This document shows positions 18,775 to 29,139 of a DNA stretch of 64,000 bases, piece by piece. The position numbers and the translations under genes are program-made. The stretch is from Planctomycetota bacterium (GTDB lineage: Bacteria; Planctomycetota; Planctomycetia; Planctomycetales; Planctomycetaceae): positions 62,001 to 126,000 of the forward strand of contig JAHZKX010000026.1 of the NCBI GenBank assembly GCA_022600195.1, read 5' to 3'. Under the pieces are notes generated by a model. It was not told the DNA's origin. It did no database searches and worked only from the letters and a program-made list of their open reading frames with translations. Numbering within the stretch: position 1 is the stretch's first letter; the number at the start of each line of letters is the position of its first letter.

Positions 18775-18862
18775 AATTCTCTCAAACTTTGATTGTATTT
18801 TTAGCCAGCAAACACACGATTAACACTACATTTTGTGTTTACGTATTCTCTACTTCTTATTG

Positions 18863-20086
18863 TCACTTCTTTCCGAAACAATACAAGGCACCATTTCGGG
18901 ATTCTGTCCCAATGATCAGATGTCCGGAGCCAATTGCCGGTGAAGCGGTGACGTCGCTTCCTAAATTCTTTTTCCAGAGCATCTTTCCATTTTGCAGGTT
19001 GAGTTCGTACAGATTGCCATCAGATGAGCCGATGAAGACACGATTTCCGACAATCACCGGCGAGCTGTCAACCCGGCCGCGTGTACCGTATTTCCAGACC
19101 GGTTTTCCAGTTTTCCTCTCGACACAATGAATCTGTTTGTCTCGCCCGCCGGCGACGACATATTCATCCGTGATGGCTGCTGAGGAATGGTAGGGCAATT
19201 CTTTAATGGGGTCATTGTAACGCCATTCCACTTTCTGGGTTTTCCAGTTCACCGCGATGATTTCACTGGCATATGTTCCGACATACAGACTCTCGCCCAT
19301 CAACGCGGGTGATGCAATCAGGTAGGTTGCTAACGGCATCTGGCTGTGTTGCTGGCCTGTTTTGATATCAATCACACGTAGCTGCTCATCGCAACCGGTG
19401 ACAAACGTGAAATTGTCTACAATGGCCGGTGAGCAATTCACATAGCCGTCTGTTTCAAATTTCCAGGCCAGTGATCCATCGGACTCATTCAAACAATAAA
19501 GAAAATTATCGTAGCCACCAAACAGGATTTTTCCGTTGGTGATGTTGGCGCTGCTGATAATTTCGGCGTCGGTTTTAAATTGCCAGAGTTTTTTCCCTGT
19601 CAGGCGATCAATGGCATGGAAGATCCCATCTTCATCGCCCAGGTAAACGCCTTTGTCAGTGACCAGCGGAGATGCTTTAAAACCGGGAGCGAATTGATCG
19701 GGGTTTGGGTCATCGATGGAACGGTATTTCCAGACTGGTTTCCCTGTTTTTAATTCGAGACATTCCACGTAGCCATTCAAGCCAGCCATATAAACGCGAT
19801 CGCCGACAATTGCTGCGGTAGATGCGATTCCGTCGGATGAGGTATGTTGCCAGAGAAGTTCCAGTTTGTCAGGCAGTGATGATTTGGCAATTCCCTGTTG
19901 CAGATTGCCATTTCGAAAGGAAGCCCAGTTGCCTGGTTTACTTTCGGTTTCAGACACGTTGATGCTTGTGTTATTCTCAGGTTTTTCCGCGGCGCGTGTA
20001 TTAAAAGTAATAATGACACAGGTGATCAAAACTGCGAAAACCCCGAAGGATAAAGCCTGTTTTTTGAGATCGCTTAAAATGCGCAT
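18863..20086 (-). CDS. PQQ-like beta-propeller protein, membrane-anchored
   Basis: A 407-residue BamB/PQQ-type propeller. An N-terminal hydrophobic segment ([15 protein letters not shown], about residues 14-28) acts as signal or anchor. Repeated blades show the tryptophan-docking pattern: [51 protein letters not shown] and [12 protein letters not shown]. No catalytic Ca/PQQ residues or haem motif can be recognised, so it is more likely a binding or scaffold propeller than a dehydrogenase. Its start overlaps the end of the iron alcohol dehydrogenase gene by 13 bases, which argues for co-translation. Role in the operon is unknown. Confidence 0.88.
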   Translation of the reverse strand: MRILSDLKKQALSFGVFAVLITCVIITFNTRAAEKPENNTSINVSETESKPGNWASFRNGNLQQGIAKSSLPDKLELLWQHTSSDGIASTAAIVGDRVYMAGLNGYVECLELKTGKPVWKYRSIDDPNPDQFAPGFKASPLVTDKGVYLGDEDGIFHAIDRLTGKKLWQFKTDAEIISSANITNGKILFGGYDNFLYCLNESDGSLAWKFETDGYVNCSPAIVDNFTFVTGCDEQLRVIDIKTGQQHSQMPLATYLIASPALMGESLYVGTYASEIIAVNWKTQKVEWRYNDPIKELPYHSSAAITDEYVVAGGRDKQIHCVERKTGKPVWKYGTRGRVDSSPVIVGNRVFIGSSDGNLYELNLQNGKMLWKKNLGSDVTASPAIGSGHLIIGTESRNGALYCFGKK

Positions 20087-21273
20087 TCGTACAATTCCCT
20101 TAACGAGGATTCATCAACGGGTCGTGGATTAAAATTACCCGTCCACTGTCGAGAGGCTTCTTCAGCGAGCTGATCTATCAGACTGGAGTCGACATTACAT
20201 TCGGTGAGTGAAGTAGGAGCCCCTGCAGTTGCAATTAATGATTGAATATGTTCTGCCAGTAAATCGGCGCCTGCAGGATCGTGTTGTTCACATAAGCCGA
20301 TGTCCGCAGCGAGAACTGAATAATATTCGCCGACCAGTTCTGCATTAAATCGAATGACGTGCGGCAGCATAATTCCAATGGCAACACCATGTGTCAGATC
20401 AAAATGGGCAGAGAGCGGATTTGCCAGTGCGTGCGTTGCACCCAGCATGGAGTTTTCGATGGCAGCGCCTGCGAAGTGTGCTCCCAACTGCATATTTCCG
20501 CGTGCGGTCAGATCGTCGGGGGTTTCAAGCACTTTCGGAAAACTGTTTGCCAAGAGTGACCAGGCGCGACGGCTGAAGAGTTGTGAAATTTCATTTCGTG
20601 GTTTCGTGACGAATGTTTCGAGGGCATGGCTTAAAGCGTCGATGCCAGTGACATGTGTCACGGAGCGGGGCATGGTGAGTGTTAATTCGGGATCGAGAAT
20701 GGCAATTTTGCAGGCGGCTTTTTTATCGCCACAGGCCATTTTCATGTGAGTTTCCGGATGCGCGATGACGGCAAACGACTGTGCTTCGCTCCCCGTTCCT
20801 GCGGTGGTCGGGACGGCAATCAAGGGGAGCATTGGTTTGGCTGCTTTACCGACTCCCCAGTAGTCCTGCATCTGTCCGCCGTTGGTCAGGAGGAAGTTGA
20901 TGCCCTTGGCACAATCCATGCTGCTGCCGCCACCCAGGCCGACGATCAGATCGATCTGGTGGTTGCGTGCGACCTGAAGACCTCGTTCGACATCTTCTGT
21001 TGTGGGATTTGGGTGGACATCATCAAAGATGGTGGTTTGAAGATTCGCGTTTTCCAGAGAGGCCACCGCGCGTGCTTCATGGCCGACTTCAGCAAGTCCT
21101 TTGTCTGTTACCAGGAGAACGCGTTTTGCTCCCAGTTCTGAAGAGAGTTCTCCCAGTCGGTCTAAAGATCCAGCACCAAAGATAATTCGCGTACTGGGTG
21201 CATAATCAAAGGTAGAAAGAGGGGGCCCTGCTTCCTGTTGAGTGTTTAGACTGGCTGACGATTTCGAATCCAT
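20074..21273 (-). CDS. Iron-containing alcohol dehydrogenase
   Basis: A 399-residue group III (iron-type) alcohol dehydrogenase. It has [15 protein letters not shown] at the N-terminus, the NAD-binding [15 protein letters not shown] near 108-122, [16 protein letters not shown], and metal ligands within [33 protein letters not shown] and [13 protein letters not shown]. Such enzymes reduce aldehydes or oxidise short or aromatic alcohols with NAD(P). It is the first gene of the minus-strand operon; the 365-base spacer before it should contain the operon promoter. An aldehyde or alcohol step in aromatic metabolism would fit the downstream genes, but a general redox role is equally possible. Confidence 0.9.
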   Translation of the reverse strand: MDSKSSASLNTQQEAGPPLSTFDYAPSTRIIFGAGSLDRLGELSSELGAKRVLLVTDKGLAEVGHEARAVASLENANLQTTIFDDVHPNPTTEDVERGLQVARNHQIDLIVGLGGGSSMDCAKGINFLLTNGGQMQDYWGVGKAAKPMLPLIAVPTTAGTGSEAQSFAVIAHPETHMKMACGDKKAACKIAILDPELTLTMPRSVTHVTGIDALSHALETFVTKPRNEISQLFSRRAWSLLANSFPKVLETPDDLTARGNMQLGAHFAGAAIENSMLGATHALANPLSAHFDLTHGVAIGIMLPHVIRFNAELVGEYYSVLAADIGLCEQHDPAGADLLAEHIQSLIATAGAPTSLTECNVDSSLIDQLAEEASRQWTGNFNPRPVDESSLRELYECAF

Positions 21274-21638
21274 GAGAATGATGTTTTCCTTACGTGATCT
21301 ATCCTGTTCATCGAGCGAATTGAAAATTTACGCGGATGAAACTTTCATGCTTAACTCGTTTCCCTGCTTGTGAAAGAAAATCGAAGTTGTTTGTCATTAT
21401 GTGGTGTGAAATTTCAGGTAGGTTTAGCCGGTGCGTTAGAATTCAATCGCTGGTCTTCCATTTCGCTTCTCTCTCCATCTAACACCGTAGAAGTACAACA
21501 GGCATCGCTTTAATAAAACGAAGCGAGTCACTGTAGTATAATTCTGATCGAAATGGGCGGAGAATTCCAGTAGTCAGCGATGATTTATAGGGAGTTCGGC
21601 GGTCTTAACAGGAGTATTATTCATAATTTAGGGGAATC
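21274..21638. other. Spacer upstream of the five-gene operon
   Basis: 365 bases between two minus-strand genes. AAGGAAA before the dehydrogenase ATG is the only clear signal for the operon. A TATAAT-like string sits at about 21537 on the plus strand but leads to no gene. No structured RNA is obvious. Confidence 0.4.
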
Positions 21639-22241
21639 TTAGTCTAAATATAATCTGTTATTGTGGATATAAACTTCCACTGCACGCGGGGTCATAAACC
21701 GGACACTTTCATTTTCGTGAACTCGTTTTCTGATATCGGTCGAGGAAATATCCATTCCGGGCATTGTGGCCCAGATGATTTTGGCGAGGACAATTTTCCC
21801 AAACTTTTGAGTCAGCTCTGATAGATCTGGTAGACTAATGTTGGGTCGATTGACGCCAATCAGAGTTGCGAGCTCTAAAATTTCCTCTGGTTCACGCCAG
21901 GTATGCAGATCTCGGACGGAATCTGCTCCGACAATTAAGAAGAATTCATCATTGGGGTGTGATGTTTTCAGCTGGCGAAGCGTTTCCACCGTATAGCTGG
22001 GACCTTCCCTGTGGAGCTCGAGGTCTTTGAGGATGAATGCCGGATGGCCGGCGATGGCAAATTCGAGCATCTCTCGCCTTTGTTTTCCAGTCGAAATCCC
22101 TTTGCTCTCCTTATGAGGCGGGCTTCCCGCTGGAATCAACCAGATTTCATCCAGTTTGCATTGTTCGCGACATTGTTCTGCAAGCAGAAGATGTCCAAAG
22201 TGCACAGGATCAAAAGTACCGCCAAATATTCCGATACGCAT
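21639..22241 (-). CDS. nadD: Nicotinate-nucleotide adenylyltransferase
   Basis: NadD joins nicotinate mononucleotide and ATP to form deamido-NAD, the penultimate step of NAD synthesis in the cytoplasm. The 200-residue sequence has the nucleotidyltransferase motif GIFGGTFDPVHFGHLLLAE at residues 4-22, IWLIPAGSPPHK at 33-44, FFLIVGADSVRDLHTWREPEEIL and the C-terminal ISSTDIRKRV. Length and motifs are standard. It is divergent from priA with a 143-base shared promoter region. Confidence 0.95.
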   Translation of the reverse strand: MRIGIFGGTFDPVHFGHLLLAEQCREQCKLDEIWLIPAGSPPHKESKGISTGKQRREMLEFAIAGHPAFILKDLELHREGPSYTVETLRQLKTSHPNDEFFLIVGADSVRDLHTWREPEEILELATLIGVNRPNISLPDLSELTQKFGKIVLAKIIWATMPGMDISSTDIRKRVHENESVRFMTPRAVEVYIHNNRLYLD

Positions 22242-22384
22242 CAGTAAATCGTTTCTATCAATCAGCTGTGCTGAAAGAATCTTTTTTATCGAATTCTCGA
22301 TAGTCGAGTTTGATCGTTGAGTTCACTCGTTCAAAGAGTTACAAATCGAAGTAACCCTTTTCTTTAGTATATCCTGCTGAGTAT

Positions 22385-24718
22385 ATGAGTAAACCGAAGC
22401 AACAGAGCCTATTTGAAGAAGATGAACTTCCAGAAAATCCCATGCCCTGGGAGCGGGAGTCTGCGCAGGATCTCTATCTTGCGAAAGTGGTTTTGAATCG
22501 TCCTCTGGATCGGGAGTTTCATTACCTGGTTCCTGAAAGTATGCGAGCTCAGCTGAGTGCAGGCTATCGAGTGCAGGTTCCCTTTGGGCGGGGAAATCAA
22601 TTGATTTCCGGTTATTGTGTTGGTGTGGGTCCTGCCGAGAAAGATCAGCCCAGCGTTCGCTTGAAGACGATTGAAGCGATCCTGGACAGCCGACCGCTAT
22701 TCGATACCAAAATGTTGAAACTGACGCGTTGGATTGCAGAGCGCTACTTGTGTAGTTGGGGGCAGGTGTTGGAGTGTGTGGTTCCCGCGGGGGTCAAAAA
22801 TCAGGCGGGTACCCGGATGGTGACGGTGTTTGAATTAGCTCAGACCGATCTTGCTTCCGGTGATGAATTGGCTGAAGTCATCGAAAAGCTGCCAGTCAAG
22901 CAGCGTGCTGTTTACGATGTTCTGAGATCTGCTGAGAAACCGCTGACATTGGACGAATTGACTCAGGTGGCGAACTGTGGTTCCGGTCCGATTCAGTCGC
23001 TTAAAAAGAAATCATTGATAAAAAACTTACAAAAACGCGTCCAACAATTTGGGAATGGTTATGACGCAGCGCAAGAATTGATAAAAAAAGAAGAGGATTT
23101 AGAACTTAACTCTGATCAATGTCAGGCGTTGGATCAGATTCTGGCTGCGATTCGCGATCAGCAGGGTAAGACGTTTTTGCTGCATGGTGTGACGGGTAGT
23201 GGAAAAACAGAAGTCTATATTCAGGCGATCCGTGAAGTCGTCAGCTATGGCCAACAGGCGATTGTGCTCGTTCCGGAAATCAGTCTGACCCCGCAGGCGA
23301 TTCAACGTTTTCGTTCGCGTTTTGAATCGGTGGCGGTTTTGCATAGTCATTTGAGTGACAGTGATCGACATTTTCACTGGCAGAATATCGCAGCCGGGAG
23401 AGTGCAAGTCATAGTGGGAGCGCGCAGTGCTGTGTTTGCGCCAGCGCCGCATCTGGGTTTAATCGTAATTGATGAAGAACATGAGACTTCATTCAAGCAG
23501 GAAACGGCACCGCGTTATCATGCCCGCGAAGTCGCCCGCAAACGTTCAGAGCTGGAGAGCATTCCTCTGATTCTGGGGTCAGCCACGCCGACTCTGAATT
23601 CGTGGTTACGGGTGATCGAGAAAAAAGAGACGTTGATATCCATGCCCAGTCGCGTCAATAACCTTCCGATGCCTGGTGTGAATATCATTGATGTGCGTAA
23701 TGATGTACAGATCAGGAGGAACGAATCGATCGGGCGGGTTCTGTTTACCGGGATGCAGCATGCATTGGAGACGGGCGGACAAGTCATCCTGTTTTTGAAT
23801 CTGCGTGGCTATTCTCCGGCGCTCTGGTGCAAGTCCTGTGGGAATTCGGTCAAATGTCCTCATTGTGAAGTCTCTTTGACCTGGCATCGGGATAAGAATC
23901 TGGCGGTCTGCCATAGCTGTGATTTTTCGAGTAAGCCTCCGACGCACTGTTCCGGTTGTGGTGCACCGGGGCTGCGCTTTATCGGTGCGGGTACACAACG
24001 TCTGGAAGAAGAGGTCAAAGCCAAGTTTCCCGGTTACTCCTGCAAGCGAATGGACAGTGATACCATGCGCGGTGTAGGCAGCCATGCCAAGGTTCTGAAT
24101 GCATTTGCTGCAGGGGATGTTGATATCCTGCTGGGAACTCAGATGATCGCTAAAGGACTGGACTTTCCAAATGTGACTCTGGTGGGTGTGGTTGATGCCG
24201 ATACGATGTTGCATCAGCCCGATTTGTTTGCCTCGGAACGAACATTCCAATTAATTGCGCAAGTCGCAGGCCGTACGGGGCGGGGAATGCAGGGGGGGCG
24301 TGTCTTTGTGCAAACCGCATCACCAACCGAGCCGGCGATATTGAAAGCGGCAGAGCATGATTTTCTGGGATTTGCCCAACTCGAACTGGGACATCGAAAA
24401 GAGATGCAGGCTCCCCCTTATTCACATTTTGCACGTGTCATATTGCGTGGTCCGCAGGAAGAACGTGTGTTGGCTTTTGCGAGAGAATTATCTCGGGTAT
24501 TACTTGAAGCCGCGTCTGAGAAAAAACTGGACATCCAAATATTAGGACCTGCTCCCGCTCCGATTATCAGGCTTAAAAAGAATTTCCGCTATCATTTTCA
24601 GTTAGCTGCTGTGAATGTAGAAGAAATCCTACAGCTTTGGCAGGAAATCGCTGGTAAGTTGCCACACGAAAAAGGAATTGATTACATCATCGACGTTGAT
24701 CCGGTTAACATGCGATAA
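22385..24718 (+). CDS. priA: Primosomal protein N' (replication restart helicase)
   Basis: PriA recognises stalled forks and D-loops and reloads the replisome. The 777 residues show the N-terminal 3'-DNA-binding domain (AKVVLNRPLDREFHYLVPE, about 32-50), helicase Walker A GVTGSGKTEVY, the DEEH box in LIVIDEEHETSFKQE, LGSATPTL, and the zinc-binding insertion with paired cysteines (CKSCGNSVKCPHC, CHSCDF, CSGCGAPG). Helicase motifs V and VI follow: LLGTQMIAKGLDFPNVTLVGVVDAD and IAQVAGRTGRG. The C-terminal domain ends in IDVDPVNMR. The gene is intact and of typical length. Confidence 0.96.
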   Translation: MSKPKQQSLFEEDELPENPMPWERESAQDLYLAKVVLNRPLDREFHYLVPESMRAQLSAGYRVQVPFGRGNQLISGYCVGVGPAEKDQPSVRLKTIEAILDSRPLFDTKMLKLTRWIAERYLCSWGQVLECVVPAGVKNQAGTRMVTVFELAQTDLASGDELAEVIEKLPVKQRAVYDVLRSAEKPLTLDELTQVANCGSGPIQSLKKKSLIKNLQKRVQQFGNGYDAAQELIKKEEDLELNSDQCQALDQILAAIRDQQGKTFLLHGVTGSGKTEVYIQAIREVVSYGQQAIVLVPEISLTPQAIQRFRSRFESVAVLHSHLSDSDRHFHWQNIAAGRVQVIVGARSAVFAPAPHLGLIVIDEEHETSFKQETAPRYHAREVARKRSELESIPLILGSATPTLNSWLRVIEKKETLISMPSRVNNLPMPGVNIIDVRNDVQIRRNESIGRVLFTGMQHALETGGQVILFLNLRGYSPALWCKSCGNSVKCPHCEVSLTWHRDKNLAVCHSCDFSSKPPTHCSGCGAPGLRFIGAGTQRLEEEVKAKFPGYSCKRMDSDTMRGVGSHAKVLNAFAAGDVDILLGTQMIAKGLDFPNVTLVGVVDADTMLHQPDLFASERTFQLIAQVAGRTGRGMQGGRVFVQTASPTEPAILKAAEHDFLGFAQLELGHRKEMQAPPYSHFARVILRGPQEERVLAFARELSRVLLEAASEKKLDIQILGPAPAPIIRLKKNFRYHFQLAAVNVEEILQLWQEIAGKLPHEKGIDYIIDVDPVNMR

Positions 24719-24890
24719 CCAGAGATCTGACCAGCAAGATCCGCTTCCTTCGTCAGCTTCAGCGTTTCAAGATTGCAATCGGTGGGAATAGTGGTTTGAA
24801 TGGGAGTGTTGTGTTTCCGCATTGATTTGATCTGTCATCAAAGACTCAGACGCGAAATTATCTAATTTAATTCTACGAGGAAGATCCAGA

Positions 24891-27800
24891 ATGATCGCCC
24901 CCGAAACAGAGCATCGATTTCGATCATGGTTGGCTGTTCCTTTAATTTGCCTGCCGTTGGTCTTTCAGGTCTTCACATTGCAGGCACAAGAACCGAAGAA
25001 TTCTTCTTATGGTATTCAGGAACGAGTTTCGTGGACCACATCGCGGATAAAAGGGACTCCCGAACCCTCGTTACCTTATGAGACTGAGCGTGCCTTTCCC
25101 AATCTGAAATTTAATCAACCACTGGCGATTGCGACTGCACCTAGCCAAAAACGTTTTTTTGTTGCAGAGAGAAAAGGGAAGATATTTTCATTTCCCTATG
25201 AAGATCAAAAGACTTCACAAACAGATCTGTTCTTTGATCTCAAAGAGCGTGTCAAAGATCTTAATGAAATTTATGGTATCACATTTCATCCCCAGTTCGA
25301 GAAGAATCGCTTTGTTTACATTTGTTATGTATTAAAAGCCGGTTTGCAGGAAGGGACACGCGTTTCCCGATTTAAGGTTTCGGAAACGGATCCGCCCCGA
25401 TGTGATCCGAACTCGGAAGAGATAATAATCAACTGGTTATCCGGCGGTCATAATGGAGGCTGTCTACGATTTGGTCCTGATGGTTATCTTTACATTTCGA
25501 CCGGTGACGGGGGACCGGCTTCGCCTCCCGATATTCATAATTCCGGTCAGGATGTCGGCAATCTTCTATCCTGTGTGTTACGTATCGACGTCAATCGTGT
25601 GGGGAAAGATCGCTTTGGCAAAGATCGACTCTATTCCATTCCTTCAGATAACCCGTTTGTCAATGAACCGGGGGCGCGACCAGAAATCTGGGCCTTTGGT
25701 TTTCGTAATCCCTGGAAGATGTGTTTTCATCCTGAGAATGGTGATTTATGGGTAGGCGATGTGGGTTGGGAATTGTGGGAACTGGTGTATCGCGTGGAGA
25801 AGGGGGGGAATTATGGCTGGAGCATTCGGGAAGGGCGTCAACCGGTTAAGCCTGGAATGAAAATCGGTCCGACTCCGATTCTTCCGCCGACGGTTGAGCA
25901 TTCGCATCGTGAAGCGCGTTCGATTACCGGCGGTTATTTTTATGGTAGTTCCCGATTAAAAGGGTTGCAGGACACTTACGTCTATGGAGACTACTCAACC
26001 GGCAAACTGTGGGGGCTTCGCTATGGGGATCAACGTGTCAATTGGCATCAGGAGCTGGCCAACTCGAAGCTGAAAGTCACGGCTTTTGCCATCGATGATA
26101 CCGGCGAAGTTTATATCGTTGATATTCAAGGCGGCGGCTTTCACCGTCTTATTCCGATTACGAAATCAGAACACAATCCGGATTTTCCGACTCAGCTCAG
26201 CCAGACGGGGTTATTTCAGTCAACGGCTGCACATGAACTTGCGCCGGGGGTGATTCCCTATTCCATCAATGCTCCTGCCTGGGCCGATCATGCGACTGGA
26301 GAGAGGTTTGTCGCTTTGCCTCCGGAGACGACCATCGCAATCTCGAAAAAAGGAATATGGAATTTTCCGAAAGACAGTGTTTTGATGAAAACGATTTCAT
26401 TAGAGACCGAACTTGGAAATCCACAATCAGCGCGTCGACTGGAAACGCAGTTGTTGCATTTTAATGGTGCACGCTGGATGGGATACTCTTACCGTTGGAA
26501 TGAAGAACAGACTGACGCTACTCTGGTTGCTTCTGAGGGAGAGACGCTGAAGTTTGAGGTCAGCACACAGACAAAACCTGTTAAGAAACATCAAACAGAG
26601 TGGCATATTCCCAGCCGTACCGAATGTGCGGTCTGTCATACGCCTTATCAGAACCACCTTTCAGTATTGTCCTTTGAAGAAGCACAATTGAATCGTAGCC
26701 AGAAGTACGGCGATGTCGTCGATCATCAATTACGGACTCTGGCGCATATCAAAGTATTACCGGAGTCGGTCTGGACGGATTCGAAAGGGACCAAGTCCCA
26801 TTATCTGGTTGATCCTTACGAATCCTCTGCTGCATTAACATTGCGTGCGCGATCTTATCTGCACGCGAACTGTCGGCACTGTCATCGAAATAATGGGGGG
26901 GGCGGTTCCACAATAGAGCTTGATGCCTCTTTAAAACCTGACAGAATGAAAGCGGTTGGAGTGACACCGACGCAGGGGAAATTCGGAATTCAGGATGCAC
27001 AAGTGATTTCGCCCGGCGATCCCTTTCGTTCGGTATTGCTCTATCGGATGAGTAAACTCGGAAAGGGACGGATGCCTTACTCTGGTTCCTCTCTCGTGGA
27101 CCCGAGGGGGACAAGATTGATCAGCGATTGGATCGCAAGTTTTCCACCGAGATCCGATTACCGTTCTGGTACTGTTTCAAGATTACGAAACCGCCAAGAA
27201 AATCTATTGCATGAATCCATTCAGATTGCAGATCAGGATTATGTGAATCAGAAACTTCAGGAAATTCTGGGGAGTACCAGTGGTGCCCTGTATTTACTGG
27301 ACTCGTTCGAACGAATAGCCATGTCAGACGAAATGAAAGATCAGATCGTTTTACTGGCGACTCAGGGAGGAAACCCTCTTGTTCAAGATTTATTCGAGCG
27401 ATTCCTGCCGGAAGATCAGAGAATCAAGCGCCTGGGAGTCAAGTTTGATCAGAGTGCCTTGTTGTCTGTAGAGGGAGATTCACGCGAAGGGAAAAAACTG
27501 TTTTTTGAAATGGCGGGGCTGCAGTGTCGGAATTGTCATCGTGTTCATCAACATGGGAAAGAACTTGGTCCCGATCTCACGCAGATTGGTAAAAGGCTCT
27601 CACGAGCGGAGTTGCTTGAGAATATCATTCAGCCATCTAAAAAGATTGATGAAAAGTATTACACTTATGTGATCGAAACCCGTTCTGGGAAATTACACAC
27701 TGGTCTGCTGATCAAAAAAGATAAATCTGGTTTGACTATCAAGGATGCGAAAAATGAAACAGTTCAGATCTCTCATGATGAGATCGAAAATGTTGTAATC

Positions 27801-27893
27801 CAGAAGAAATCCATCATGCCCGATCAGTTATTACGTGATCTGACGATCGAACAGGCCTCTCACCTGCTGGCTTATCTTGAATCCTTGAAATAA
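24891..27893 (+). CDS. Secreted PQQ-type sugar dehydrogenase fused to c-type haem domains
   Basis: A 1000-residue exported fusion. After a signal peptide (cleavage near LQAQ) comes a six-bladed glucose/sorbosone dehydrogenase domain (about 65-440), with FAVERKGKIFSF, YGITFHPQFEKN, GGHNGGCLRFGPDGYLYISTGDGG, EIWAFGFRNPWKMCFHP and VGWELWELVYRVEKGGNYGW. A middle domain follows. Three CxxCH haem sites lie near residues 579 (CAVCH), 661 (CRHCH) and 879 (CRNCH). The last belongs to a C-terminal cytochrome-type domain with GPDLTQIGKRLSRAELLENIIQPSK, a planctomycete/verrucomicrobial hallmark. It likely oxidises a sugar or polyol in the periplasm and passes electrons to its own haems. Transcribed alone downstream of priA. 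Confidence 0.9.
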   Translation: MIAPETEHRFRSWLAVPLICLPLVFQVFTLQAQEPKNSSYGIQERVSWTTSRIKGTPEPSLPYETERAFPNLKFNQPLAIATAPSQKRFFVAERKGKIFSFPYEDQKTSQTDLFFDLKERVKDLNEIYGITFHPQFEKNRFVYICYVLKAGLQEGTRVSRFKVSETDPPRCDPNSEEIIINWLSGGHNGGCLRFGPDGYLYISTGDGGPASPPDIHNSGQDVGNLLSCVLRIDVNRVGKDRFGKDRLYSIPSDNPFVNEPGARPEIWAFGFRNPWKMCFHPENGDLWVGDVGWELWELVYRVEKGGNYGWSIREGRQPVKPGMKIGPTPILPPTVEHSHREARSITGGYFYGSSRLKGLQDTYVYGDYSTGKLWGLRYGDQRVNWHQELANSKLKVTAFAIDDTGEVYIVDIQGGGFHRLIPITKSEHNPDFPTQLSQTGLFQSTAAHELAPGVIPYSINAPAWADHATGERFVALPPETTIAISKKGIWNFPKDSVLMKTISLETELGNPQSARRLETQLLHFNGARWMGYSYRWNEEQTDATLVASEGETLKFEVSTQTKPVKKHQTEWHIPSRTECAVCHTPYQNHLSVLSFEEAQLNRSQKYGDVVDHQLRTLAHIKVLPESVWTDSKGTKSHYLVDPYESSAALTLRARSYLHANCRHCHRNNGGGGSTIELDASLKPDRMKAVGVTPTQGKFGIQDAQVISPGDPFRSVLLYRMSKLGKGRMPYSGSSLVDPRGTRLISDWIASFPPRSDYRSGTVSRLRNRQENLLHESIQIADQDYVNQKLQEILGSTSGALYLLDSFERIAMSDEMKDQIVLLATQGGNPLVQDLFERFLPEDQRIKRLGVKFDQSALLSVEGDSREGKKLFFEMAGLQCRNCHRVHQHGKELGPDLTQIGKRLSRAELLENIIQPSKKIDEKYYTYVIETRSGKLHTGLLIKKDKSGLTIKDAKNETVQISHDEIENVVIQKKSIMPDQLLRDLTIEQASHLLAYLESLK

Positions 27894-28094
27894 CTGATTA
27901 TGGAATCACTGTTCTTTATACTTACGAGTGCTGAATCATATAAAAAAGTCTGGTTTTTAATTCACATTTCCATATAATTCAGGTAAGTCGCTTTTGAGTT
28001 CCCTCCTCTGACTGCCACCCTAGACGCTCTAAAAAGAAATGTTCCCACCTGTTCTGGCCGTTGCCTAAAAATCATTTGATCATTGAGTAAAAAA

Positions 28095-29132
28095 ATGACA
28101 ATACAATTTGATTGTCCCTATTGCACATCCACCTTGAAAGTACCAGATGCGACAGCTGGTAAGCAGGGAGATTGTCCGCGTTGTGGCACGAAGCTGGTGA
28201 TTCCCAATCCGCTTGCAGAGGGAGCACAAGGCGCGTCGGTGTCTCCTGCAGAAAATGAGATACCTCCGGCCCCACAACCAGCTGTTGAACCGTCGCCTAC
28301 ACCAGAGCAATCGGTTGTTCAGGCTGACGACTCAGCCGTGGAGCCTGCTGAATCGAGACCGATGACGAGTATGACCTCACTTTATTTACGTAAGCGACGG
28401 TCATCGAATCTGGGCGGTATTCTACTTTTTGTCTTTTTCTTTAGTCTGATGCTGGGAATCGCGGGGTATTTTTACTGGTTCTATGGTCCCCGTCTCGAAG
28501 GGCATCTGGTAGCAGCTCGGTTAAATTCTGAAACGGCAAAGCTGGAGCAACGGTTGCAGTCCTCAGGGTTAGAACTGTCTGACGAAATGATTCAAGCGGT
28601 CAATCTAAGTCTGAAAACAGTTCCCCGGCGCGTGAAGAGCGATTTATTGGAGATGTTATTTTATGGGGCCGAAAAGGGAGGCTTGAATATCCGATTGAAG
28701 CCGGGTGCGAAGACAGAACTGGTTCGTGTAGATCTGATGGGTGATCCTGCACTGATGGATTACATCAGCAAAAATGGGGTGGAGTTGGATCAGCCCCGGC
28801 TCGTAGAATTTCAAACTGAACTGAAACGGTTTTATACCGACTGGTACCAATTCCTGGAAACAGGGGAAGCCATGCCGGACCTGATTCACTATCGAAACAA
28901 GGTGGGCTTGAATTCCATGATGGGAGGCCTGGGTTATCATATAGAAGCCCGTGTGAATAATAAAATTTATCCCTGTGTGCACGATGATTTTCAAGGGGGC
29001 CTGTATTTTCTGGTACCTAAGGGGACATTACAATTCAATATTCTGGGACGCAAAATGGAGAATGGATGGACGCCGTTTCCTGGAAAGTACGTCGTTCAAG
29101 TCACTCAGCAATATCCAAGTTCGTCTGAATAA
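28095..29132 (+). CDS. Zinc-ribbon membrane protein
   Basis: A 345-residue protein of unknown role. It opens with an MJ0042-like zinc ribbon (FDCPYCTSTLKVPDATAG then GDCPRCGTKLVIP, four Cys in two CxxC pairs). A Pro/Glu-rich linker and one transmembrane helix (GGILLFVFFFSLMLGIAGYF, about residues 110-130) follow, then a 210-residue extracytoplasmic domain. The domain ends GRKMENGWTPFPGKYVVQV. This layout, cytoplasmic ribbon plus external domain, recurs in planctomycetes. ATG 28095 is chosen; a TTG four codons earlier is also open, and neither has a clear ribosome site. It converges on the hemW-like gene with a seven-base gap. Confidence 0.8.
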   Translation: MTIQFDCPYCTSTLKVPDATAGKQGDCPRCGTKLVIPNPLAEGAQGASVSPAENEIPPAPQPAVEPSPTPEQSVVQADDSAVEPAESRPMTSMTSLYLRKRRSSNLGGILLFVFFFSLMLGIAGYFYWFYGPRLEGHLVAARLNSETAKLEQRLQSSGLELSDEMIQAVNLSLKTVPRRVKSDLLEMLFYGAEKGGLNIRLKPGAKTELVRVDLMGDPALMDYISKNGVELDQPRLVEFQTELKRFYTDWYQFLETGEAMPDLIHYRNKVGLNSMMGGLGYHIEARVNNKIYPCVHDDFQGGLYFLVPKGTLQFNILGRKMENGWTPFPGKYVVQVTQQYPSSSE

Positions 29133-29139
29133 ATGTGGT

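Noticed and set aside
15503-21273. Operon as a ladderane or aryl-polyene cluster
   Set aside because: No ketosynthase, acyl carrier protein, acyltransferase or phytoene-desaturase-like gene occurs in or beside it.
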